DNA from: Branchiostoma floridae
Taxonomy: Eukaryota > Chordata > Leptocardii > Amphioxiformes > Branchiostomatidae
Direction: 5' to 3'
Assembly: GCF_000003815.2 (NCBI RefSeq)
Contig: NC_049979.1
Coordinates: 16,366,900-16,414,487 of the forward strand
Length of the DNA: 47,588 nt
The notes beneath the pieces were generated by a model. That model was not told where the DNA came from. It was given only the letters and a program-made list of their open reading frames with translations, and made no database searches. Positions 32,363 to 44,300 of this stretch are shown here, piece by piece. Position 1 is the stretch's first letter, and the number at the start of each line of letters is the position of its first letter. The position numbers were made by a program, and so were the translations under genes.

Positions 32363-35300
32363 CTGCAGGGACAGAGGAACATGGACATCCAGGTATAAAC
32401 ACCTTGTCCACTGATGAACAAGCTGTGTGGGGGACACCTTATAGTATACATGTCATACAAGGTAAGAGTTCAACAGACAACCAAGTACAGCAATGTAAAA
32501 GTATAATCTTAGAAAGGTTTGGAGTGGAGTTATATGCTCCTTTAAATGTGAGGTAATATATGTATTTTGCTGGGAAAAATATTACTTAGACATCCAATGA
32601 AAGATAAATGTGATTAGTAACATACCTTTTAGAATACTATGAAAAATTAAATATCTTTCACGTGAAAATTCCCCCCAATATCAGTTATGTGTCACAAGTG
32701 AAGTAACAACAGGATGCAGACATGACCTTCTGTATCCTCAGTTTGAATTTGAACAATTTTAAGATTGTCAAAACAAATCTGGTCTAATTCTTGATCATGG
32801 ACTGTTGCAATTTGAAATACAGAAATCCTTAAAGTGCATTACAGTATGTGTTTTCTTATTAAATGGCATAGTATATCCTGTTTAGGATGTACAAGACAGC
32901 ACTGTGAGCCATGCATGAGGAACAGATTGATTTGTATCCCATCCAATCAGTTCCTGATGCAGTAGTCCCAGTGCCTCACTCATATGGGCAGATACAGCAT
33001 TGATCTGGGCCTTACCAGGAAAATAGCAGGTAAAAGTGCTGAATTTGCAATACAGCAAGACTTGTCTTGAATTGTTAAATGTACACCACTTCAGGTCATA
33101 ATCACATAATCTCCTCTTATGGACTTAACGTCAAATGAACAATCGTAAGTGAATACATGTTACTACATATTTTTTCTTCAGGCATAGCAAACTGATATCA
33201 ATTCTATTTCACTGTGACTTATTACACACTAAAAAGATGAAAATATGACCACATTAGTTTGCAGTGACAGCAAAAACTATGAACAATGTCATCAAAGTGA
33301 AATACATACATGTACATCTGATTTCTGTTGTATGTAGTCTGTGACCATTGTACTTGCTGAGCTAAACTACATGTATATGTAGAAAGCAACTTGAAGCTGA
33401 ATCAAGACTATTTCAATACATTGATAACTGTATTATGATCTATGACTGTGTTTCTGAACAGCTTGCTAATTGTTAACATGCACATGGGCAGCTGTGTGAC
33501 TTTCATGCATAGCACTTACAGCAGGTTTGTACTACCAGACCTTTTTCCTGATGGAAAGTTATCATAAGGCACCATAAGGTTGTTTAGAGCACACCTATGA
33601 TGTTAATAGACTGACAAACCTTCCTGGCCATTAGAAGTAAAGCAATAGCTGTAGTACTGTAGATTTTCAAATTAAAAAGGAAGAAACCTTCATCTTAATC
33701 TTAAAGTCTCCGCCAGGAGAATGCCCCCATGCCAGTATACCAAAAATGCAAGTTGAGCTGGGTAAACATAAGAAAAGGACTGAAGCAGAGTTGAGAAGTT
33801 TGAGCGATCCCAGCTTGCACCGTGAGGATGTGAAGTTAGACTCACAGTTGCCAGCTGAGATTACACAACCATCCATACAGGGCCACACCCACACCGCAGG
33901 AACCACTGACCACCATTACAGAACAGTACATACCACTGACCACAGAGTCTGCCACCACACAAACTTCCCAGCACATAGTCGTTCTTAAATTCAAAGCAAC
34001 CGGGAATGGTGAATAAATTATTTTTCTCTTCCTTTTACCTAGTTCCCTAACAAGTCTTACTGATTATGATTTAATTTATAACAGTCTACGTAAGCATTAC
34101 CAGCTACCCTGCAATACAAGTCCTCATTATATTATACTAGGCTTCAACATAATGTACATCATTGCTATTACTAGTACTAGTCTTCTAAAATTTCACTACT
34201 TTGGAAGCTTGAAATTAGAACAGTTACAATGCTGCCTGCACTTATTGATGCTTACTACAAAATGTGTTTTTATGTTATGTTTTATCAGTGATACTAACTT
34301 AAATCAAATCTATCAGTCAGTGTCAGTTTTCACTTCATCTTTGGTGCAAACAAAAATAAGAAAAAAACAACTGTAATGACTTTTGAATTTACCTCTTCAT
34401 CAAAGATATACTGAATAGAATTACCACTCACCTTCGTGCTGAAGAGCCATGATGTGCTCTTCCTTCCTGTCCATCTGTTCTGTCAATCGAGCCGCACCCT
34501 CCAGGGCCTCCTTTGCTTCATCCAGTTCCTCCTGTGAAAGACACAAGAACAAATGCAGGACATTTCACTTGCTGCCTTGAGAGGATAAGGGAAAACACAG
34601 ATGGTGGGGAAAATTTATATAAAGTACATTCAAATTTTTTACGTTGAAGGCATCTATCTCTATCAAGCGACTTTATGGGAATGCTCTTTTCCTTTCACCT
34701 ACCTGCAAACTTGCATTTCTGATAACCAACTGCTCCAGCTGTCCTCTGGCTAGTTCAGCATCTTTCTTGTACTTCTCTAACTCAGATGCATACATGGCCT
34801 TCTCTTCTGCAGGGTGAAAATAAGATAACACACTGTCAGGCTTTTCATGACCAAAGTAGGCATATATCAATGGAGGAAACATCTAATGTCCTACTATGAA
34901 GACATGGCAAAATTCTGAATAGCTCAAGTAATACTGAAGACAGTGAGCATTAATAACTGAGTATACATACACTTGATGATGCAATAGAAAACAAACATAT
35001 ACTTTGTGATAAATCTTAAGGTAAATGCTAATTGCTTTTGTCATGACATTTCATTTATAATATTTAATTGATATGTATACTTGTACATGTATGTACATGC
35101 ATGTAGGAGCATTACATACATGTAATGCAGCAGAACTAGAAGTTGTCAACTCCCTGTGTTGCAATCAAGGTTCCTAACAACTTCATAATAACAGTTAAGT
35201 AAAGATGCACACAGGTATCCCATACCTTGCTGGAACCTCTCCATGACGACCTGCAGGTTGCTGAGGGACAGCGCATACTGCTGCACCTGTTCCTGTGCCT

Positions 35301-38300
35301 GGGACAGCTGCAGGTTTGCTGTGTCTCTCTGGGTCGTCAGCGCACGGATCTGTCCCAACAGGTCCTCCACATGGGCACTAGCCTGGAGGCTGCACAGGGG
35401 AAGTGCATGTGTCATTAGGTAAAATGGGCAAAATCTACTGTAAACAGACTGTAAAGCAAATGCCACAGGGCGTTCTTATCTGCATCTTTGACATTCATGT
35501 ATACAATGCAAATAAATGTGCAGTATATGTATCACTGTATGCTGGCCAAAACAGGGCCATTGTTATCTTTTATAGATCATTTATCCTTAACTTTGATATA
35601 CCCTTTACACATTTAATCTATGCTTAAAAGATGTGATGAAGTGGAAGTGTTTACTTTGCACTTTCTGCAGCAGTGGAAGATGAAAAGACTTTCTCCTCAG
35701 CTATGGCCAGCCTGTTCCTCAGGTCCTTTTCTCTCTCCTCAGCCAGCAGTGCCTCTTGTGTATACCCATCTTCAACCTGTACAAGTAGGGATGATAGCTT
35801 AGTAAACTTAATACTACATTCAGAGCTCATAATTGAAGCTACATGTAGCCATTCAGTGGGTCATCTACAGTCACATGAGGGTATAGAGAACAACTCAGCA
35901 TAGACTTTACATGTATCATACTTACATATATAACAGCAAATAACAGGACAGATATTATATAATACTGTTTTTGTAGTTCTCTTAGAGTTACATTTCTACC
36001 ATTGTGATTGGTGTGTTATAAAAGGATTAAGTGCAGTGAGCAGTCCTATACAGCACCACTGCATATTAATGAGCATATACAGGACAGGTTCCCCACCTGC
36101 AGCAGGTGTTCCCTGAGTCTCCCCACCTCACCCTCCAGCCGCCTCTTGGTCTCCAACAAGGAACTGATCTGTTATGATGGGACAGAAAACATACACATTT
36201 ACAAAATAAAAGGAAATTTATACACATTTTGACTTGCAAGTATGTGTTGTAGAGCATCTCTACTAAATAGGATATGTGACTTTTGACCAATCCTTATAAC
36301 TGACACCCCTGTACAAATCAATGCAAACATAGAAAAAAGTAATGGTAGAACAAATACATCAGGTCTGGTGGTAGTACTCACCTGTTTTTGCTGGTCCTCA
36401 GCCTCTGTCATAAGAGTCTGTGCATGTGAGGCGCCCTGAGCATGTTCCTTCACCAGCCTCTCCAGAACTCCAACCCTCTCACTCAGCCCGGTGTTCTCCA
36501 GCTCCTTCTCCTGCAGTAATGCAGTCAGCTTCTTGTTGACCTCCAGTCGAGTCTGTGCCTCTGTGTCCTTGTCGTTAGCCCTGTGTATGTTCCTGTCACT
36601 CTCCTCCTGAAGTGTTCTGATCTCTGCCTGTAGAGACTGCACCTGTCCCTGCAGGTAGGTCACCTCTCCTTCTCTCATTGATAGGGTTGCAGCCACAGTT
36701 CTAACTTCCTCTGTCAAGGCCTGGATTCTCAAGTCTTTCTCCTCGATAGATTTTGTCTGGGATTCAATGCTTTCATTTAAGTCTTGGAGATTGTCATTTA
36801 CAAGGGAGTTTGTTTGTTTTCTATCTTCAAATAGTCTGTCTTTGGCTTTGGTAATGTCTTGCAGCATCTGTCTCATTTTCAGTGCCTCTTCCTGCAGAGT
36901 GTTCAGAGCCTTTTGTTTTTCTTCCAGCTGCAGAACCAAGTTGTTATAGTCCACCTGCAGGTTGGTGTTACTATAAGTGTCATTTGTGAGCTCTGTCTGG
37001 ACAGTTCTGACCACTTCCTGGAGTTGCACATTGTCCTGGTACTGTGTGTTGATTGCAGTGGCCAACTGCTGCCTCTCAGACAACAGGGCATGGACCTGTC
37101 CTTGCAGCATGTCCCTCTCCTGTACAGCCTGATGATACTGGGCAGTAGAAGCTCCCCCTTGCTGTTCCCCACTGTCTTGCAACACTTGAAGCAATGTGTC
37201 TGACTTCTGCTTTAGTGCTTCAATCTCCATGTCTTTATCATTGATGATTCTGGATAAATTTTGAATTGCCTCCTTACTCATGTCCTTGTTTGGTCCCTCT
37301 AGTTGCTCAGACAGCTTTTTATTGTGTTCATTGAGTTGTGCTATAGAAGCTTTATCTGCTGTGACTTCATCTACCAATCTGTGGATCTCACCCTTCAAAC
37401 TGCTGCACTCTCGCATCTTCTCATTTAGTACCCCCAATATCTGCTCTTTCTCTGCAGCCAAAGCATGAATCTTTTCCTGGGTATGGTCTACATTTATTAT
37501 CCTATCATTTTCCACTGCGTTTGTTTTCTGTTCTAACAGTGAGGTAAGGGAAACATTTTCTTTTCTGAGTTTCTGAATTTCTGCTTCAATCCCTTCCAAA
37601 GATTGCAAATGTTTTGTACACTCTTCACATGGTATTACTTTTTCTGACGATTGTTCTGTCGGCACTATCTTCTCCTCTGTCTGGACCTCTACATCTAAAT
37701 GACATACATGGTTACTTTCCACATCTTCCACTTTCTCTTTCAACCCTGTTTGGACTTCTGACACCTCATTATCCTGATGTTTTTCAATATTTTCAAATTC
37801 CTCTAAGGTTGCCTTTTGCATGGCTATTGTTTCCTCTAGTTGTCCGATGGTTGTATCTTTTTCTGCAACAATGTCACTTAATTCCCCGATATCAGCATCC
37901 TGCTCTGACAACCTTTGGTTTAGTTCTGTGATCTCAGATTCCAACTCAGTGATGATGTCAAGAGTACTTCCAGTACTTTGTGAGGCACTTTTTTGTTTCA
38001 GCTCATCCTGTAAACTTATATTTTCATTTCTTAATCTAGTGATCTGTCCTTCAAGTCCCTCTAAATGTTCAATAACTGAGTCTTTTTCTTTTACCACTTT
38101 TTCCATCTGTTCCTGTTCCATTTTGAGAGAGTTGTTTAAGTCCCTAAGGCTGCTAATGTCAGCATCCTTGCCTTTCAACATCTCAGCTAGTTGTTCCTGC
38201 CCTTCAACAGTTGACTGCAGCATCTCTTTGGTGTCTTCGTAATCTCCCTGTAACTGCTCACATTTAGCTGTCAACTCTGTGATGGTGAATTCTCTCTCTT

Positions 38301-41300
38301 GACAGAGTTTAACCAGTTTTTCATGCTCCTGTTCTAGTGAGCCTTCATCGTTGTCCTTGGCCCTTGTGAGTTCCTGGATGGCCTTTTCATACTGTCTGCT
38401 CTGTTCCACCAGCTTTCTGTCCCCCTGGTGCAGTTCAGTCAGGAGACTTTCTTTTTCCTCCCGAAGTGCATCAAGAAGTGTGTCCTTCTCCAACACACTT
38501 TTCCCGAGTGCATCTATCTTCCCTTGCAACTCCTGCAGTTGTCTCTTAAGCTCATCTTCTCTAGATCTTCTTAAACTGTCATCTTCTTCCACTTGTTCTT
38601 GGAGCATTTCTTCCTCCTTCCTGTTCTCTTCTACTGCCTGGCTAGCTTCTTCAAGCCTTTCTTGTAACCTTTGAACTTCCTGCTCCAGCTGAGATACTGT
38701 CTGCCTATTGTCTGCCTCCATCCTGCACCTCTCATCCCGTAGTGCTGCCAGCTCCACCTCCATCTGTTCCAACTTATCATTCAGTTCCCCGGCCTTATCC
38801 TCTAACTCTGCAGTCTCCTCCCTGTATTCTCTGTACTTCTGTTGGACATCTTCTAACTCTTTCCTGACATTTTCAAGTTCCTCTTTCTGAAGGTACATCT
38901 GCTGTTGTATCTTGTCTCTCTCACGATTTGCTTCTTTTTGCAGTTCTATGTTTGTTTCATTTTGGTCTTTCAATTCTGAAAGCTCAAGAGCTAAACCATC
39001 CTTTTCCTCTTTAGTCTGTTGTAATTCTGACTCAGATGCCTCAAGTTTGTCTGTCAGCTGATTCCTGATTTCAATGAGATGCGTTAAGGCCTCTTGATGC
39101 TGATGATCAAGTGTTTCTAACTCCTGGGTAAGAACTTCCTTTTCCTCATGTACCTTACTAAATTCTTCATCCTTTGTCACCAGCTGAGTTTTTAAGCCTT
39201 CCAGCTCAATGCTTAGGTTTTCCACATTCCCTGTAGTATGAGGAAAAGTTTCCGTGTACATGACATGGCATGGATCAAATGTATTGTAACACCCAACAAA
39301 ATAACAGTTTAGAGAAAAGTGATACATAATTTACTTTTGATACACCATGATGATGGCACACTTCCTTTGCTCTTCAAAAAGGATGTTTGACAATAAAGTT
39401 GAATGAAAAAATAATGAGTTATGAACCTCTCTTACAACTTGTAAAACTGTGAACTTGTCTTTTGGAACCGATCTAGATTCACCATATGTGATGAACACCG
39501 ACTATCTAAAAATCCTAACATAGGGTTACCGTTTTTTACCCTTCAGACTGGCTACAGATGTCTCTAGGTCCTCTCTGCTCATGTTCAAGTGATCCACAGT
39601 CTCTTGCAGGTCATTCTGAAAACAACAGATAAGTTAGATACAAGTTGCCACCATCCTATATCAATAAGATAATGAATCCAGAATTTTTTTCCAGAATTCC
39701 ATAAACCATACAAGTATACATGCAGTCATTTCAAAATTCCACACAACTTATCATAAATGTTAAAATGCCAGCTACAGCCTTCCCTGGCTAAAACACCGGG
39801 TAAAAAATGTGCATGTTCACGAGCACCTGTTCTGCCTGCAGCAGCTGTTTGGCCTCCTGCAGCTCCTCCAGCTCCTGCCGCAGCTGCTGCAGCTGTGAGT
39901 CCAACTCCGACTCCTCCGCAGAACTGTCCTGTCCGCCCTGCTGCTTCTCAAGGTCCATCAGACCCTGCAACAATCCAAACAATACCATATCTCAGACTAC
40001 GTTTATCACGACATAGTGAACATAGCAAAAGTGTACAATAAGACAGATTAAGGTGACTTTCAAGCTGCTTTAAGAACTTTGTTATATCTGATTGAGAATA
40101 ACATTGATGACAAAGCTACCTTTTGTGCCATAAGCACTGACAGGTTGTACTCTTTCTCCTTCAGCTGGTCCCGCAGTTTCACCAGAACAGACTCCAGGGC
40201 ATCCTTCTCATTCTGCCAGTCAGATTTCACCATCTCAAAGTGCTCGATCTCACGCTCATACTCCTGTACCTGGTTCTGAGGGAAACAATGAAATATTTCA
40301 ATGGCTACAGAATACAATACTTGACTGGCTTTGTTCAAAATCATAACAGAAATTAATCAAAACCTTGTCATACACCCATCGATGAGAAATCTTCCTCTTC
40401 CTACCTGAAGAATGGATACAGCATCACTTAGATCTGAACTCCGCAGGTCACTCTCAGACGACATGTGTGAGCTGACTGACCCATCATACTCTGTGTCGTC
40501 ATTTGGCATCTTGGGGAAAGGGCTGAGTTTGTGCCTGGTGTTATCATGCACGTTAAGCATGTGGCCTAAGGCTGATGTGCCCTGTGACTGGGATGTGTTT
40601 TTCTCCACAGCACTCTCTGTGTCGCTGTCTGCTGAAGCACCCAGGGTCTGTTCAGAGTCAGACCTTCTCAGCTGATTCAACAGGGTCATGTCACCAACTG
40701 GGTTTCCTGGAAGAGAATAATTGTCTAAATTCTCAAACAAACAGACACATAGTAACCTGGTCACCACCCTGTTGCACATACTCAACTCTACTTCACAGAG
40801 CTTCTAGGTCTATTGAAACTCTTATAGTAAGGTTACAATTTGTCCAGGGACTGAAACTAATTAGTTGATATAATATCTAGATCTGCTTTTAATAACATCA
40901 AAAGGTACCTTTCAATGTGTTGATCTCTTGATTGAGAGTCATCATGATGTCTTCATCTTGCTCCCTCTCACTGACAAGAGAGGAGACAGAATGTTCCAGC
41001 TCTTCCACCTGGGAAGAAATGACATCCCTTTATAAGATGTGTCATGATGTCACTGTTACAATGACTACATGTTAACTTGTAGCTCTACTCCCAATATATA
41101 TAAATTTGAAAGTATTTATTATGTTTGTGAATAGTTGCATTAGGTTGGTATGTCACTGAATAAAGGGACTCTTTTTACACAACCACAGCTTTATTTTCAC
41201 TGACGTTATGATGATCGTCTGCCACTTTCCTCAGGGCAATACTAACTGGTTCACATTGTACTGCAGCTGTGTATATTTACTGTGTGTAAAAAGAGTCTCT

Positions 41301-44300
41301 TTAATCTATGTGTTATGTTGTCTGCCTTGACCATACCTGTGCCAGTAGCTGCTGGTTGTGTGTGTGCAGAAGCCTGTTCTCCTCCTCCAGAGAGTCCACG
41401 ATCCTCTGTGTGATCTCCCTGTGCTGCGGACTGCCCACCTGTTCCATCATCTCCACTGTCTGACGGTGAACCTCATCAGAGTCTGCCTCCAGTGTGGCAA
41501 CCACACTCCTGCTCTCTGATATCTGATGGGGAAGATGGCACAGATAAGGATGCAAATCACTGTTTACATTATACACAATGCACTTATTAAGGCAGTTGGT
41601 TGCTTTTATTTTCTCTAATATTCCACAAAGAAGTAAAAAAAGACCGGCCAATACATTCTCTTGAAGTTGAAATTGGCAGTTAATAAAACCTTACTTTGGT
41701 GTACAGACAAAGGAATAGGCATGGCGACAAAAGATTGTTTGCCTCATTGCCCGTCCAGCACCATCCAGTCGACAAGGAATCGACATCAATAGCGACAGTG
41801 TTATATTCTCTAAAATGGTATTCCAGATAGTAATAATGGCTTACACACCTGTTCCCCAATGTCAGCCATTTCGTTGACGATATCACACCTCTTCTCTGCC
41901 AGGGTGGCCAGCCTGTCTCCTGACTCTTGCCTGAACCTCTCCCTGACATCCTGTAGGTCCTGGAGCATGGTACTGGTGGAGGCCTGGACACAATAGGGCA
42001 GGACATGAGCTGTTAATGACTGGACATGTATCAACTCTGTATATGACATGCAGCAGCAATTTACTTGATTTGGACTATACTAGTATACCAGAAACATGCT
42101 TATCCAGAACATGTCTCATGGAAGATACCTAGAATAGTTGTGTTTTGAAACATCTCTAGATACATTGGAGATGTACTTCTTTTCATCTTGTCATCCTCAA
42201 TTGAGGTGAAGCATGATGCTTTTTTCCATGGCTAGTAGTGCAATCAGTTGTGTTTTTGCCAAGCACACCAGGTCACCCTTTCAAAGTTTCATATACTAGT
42301 ACTAAGCAAACAGCGATAACAGTATGACTATAAACACCAACAATGTCAACAATTCAATAAATGAAACACAAAATCTCTAAAGATTTCTTATATGGTAACA
42401 TCATGAAGTCATCTTTTGGGCACAAGGTAGAAAGTATTGCAGTGTTAATAACATGAATGTTATTGGTGTAGAGAAGTGTTATTCACAGATTTGAAAATTT
42501 GAGTTCAGCAGAAGTTGGGGAAATGCAGGAGCAGACTGAAAGGAAGAAAGTCCACTGTACATGATGGGATTCCAACTCCTCCCAAAGTCTTTCTTTAGTG
42601 GCATTCAAGGCATGGCTGACCTGTTTGTTCTCATGGAGGAGCTTGTCTTGTTCAGATTGCAGCCCTGAAACACAATGCACAGCATTTAGTTCGTATGACG
42701 CCCTGCTCTGAAATGTACCAAAAGTCATGTAAGGTACATTCTGCTTATGATGTGAAAAGTGATGAGAATGGGATAATGCCTGATGAAACTTACTGAATCA
42801 CATCCAAAAAGGTTTGAAATAGCAGTCACTGTCATACAATTTAACATGGATATACTTTGACTAGAAAACAACAAGGCTGGAGCAGTTACATGAGTCCATT
42901 ACATTTCAAACTACCTATCTTATCTGCTACTTTCATTTATACCATAACCTCCTCCAGTATTGCTTACTTGTGACGAGTTCTTCAAGTTCAGTCTTTTCTG
43001 TCCTGTACACATCCAGCTCCTTCTCCAGCCTCTTACAGTCCGACCTGGAGCCTGTCAACTCCATCTCCAGCTGCTGTCTCTCCTCCCCTCCTCTGGCCAG
43101 CTCCTCAGCCAGTTCAGTCCTGGACTTTGTCAGCTCAGTCATCTGGAGGGACAGGCTGGATTTGTCAGCCTGCACACGTTCCAGCTGCTTGTTCAACACC
43201 TGCACCTGGTGAGACATGTCTTCCAGGTCCGTGCGCAGCTGGGACACCTGTTCAGGTGTGATGGTGGGATCTGCATGTTCCTGAGATAGGGTATATAATA
43301 TATTATTCTTCATCATGGAATTCTTTGTGTGAAAAAGTAACATGCATTTATTTGCAAGCTTCTTTGATTGGGTTTAGATTAATGTAAGAATTTCGTAAGG
43401 TTCCTTTGTTCCAAATTTTTATCCATTTTCAAGAAATGATTAGTATTCTACTAAAAAATCTATGAAAAATTAAGAATACAAAATATAAGAAGAAAAGAGT
43501 CAGAACGCTTTTCATTACACATATTTGTGTGAAAGATGGAATCCTACAGTATATGCTACAAAACTGGCTAAATTTCACTTTTCCTTTTCCATGAGAAACA
43601 ACTTCACTGCTAGTTACCTAAAAATTGCAAAGGGAAAGGTACCTAGCAATAGAAAAAAGAACATACCTGTTTGGAAGCCATGTTCTTCCAGTGCTGGCAG
43701 TCTGCTCGCAGGCGAGCCAGTTCGTTGGACAGCCGATTGATCTCCATCTGTGAGGAGATGACATCGTGGAAGTCCAGATCGTCTCCTGTGTGGAGGTTAC
43801 TGTCGCTGTAGGAGTGGGGGATGGTGTGGAGGGTGTCTGATGTCAGCACATGGCTGTGGCTGCTTTGTGAGCTCAGCTGTAACTGCCGTAATTCATTGAT
43901 TTCAGCCTGTAAAAAAAGATAACGAGAATAAAAAAAATGCACAAAATTTCATACAGTCATGCTAATTGATACTCCATCTTTGGGCACTGATAAAAATAAT
44001 TTCCATGTCAAAATCTCATACTTTTATTAGACAAGGCTGTAACCTTTAGGAAAATCAATGACCAGAATGATATCTTTTAATATTGATTTCAGGATACACA
44101 GCCTGTAATCACCTAGATAGGTAAGTTTACAATTATTACACACTTACACATGGAATGGTACAGTGTAAGTATGATTATTATATCTATTCTTAGAACATTT
44201 CAGATCTTTTTCACATACCTAAGTTGAACAATGGATTTAGTGCCAATTTGATTACAGAACATAAGAGGTGGGATTTAATTTGGAGTTAAAGCCACAGCCA

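Noticed and set aside
36767-38890. Several plus-strand open frames rich in Ser, Phe, Leu and Cys opposite the giant TRIP11 exon
   Set aside because: They are antisense shadows of the heptad-rich coding sequence, where Glu/Lys/Gln codons read as Ser/Phe/Leu on the other strand.
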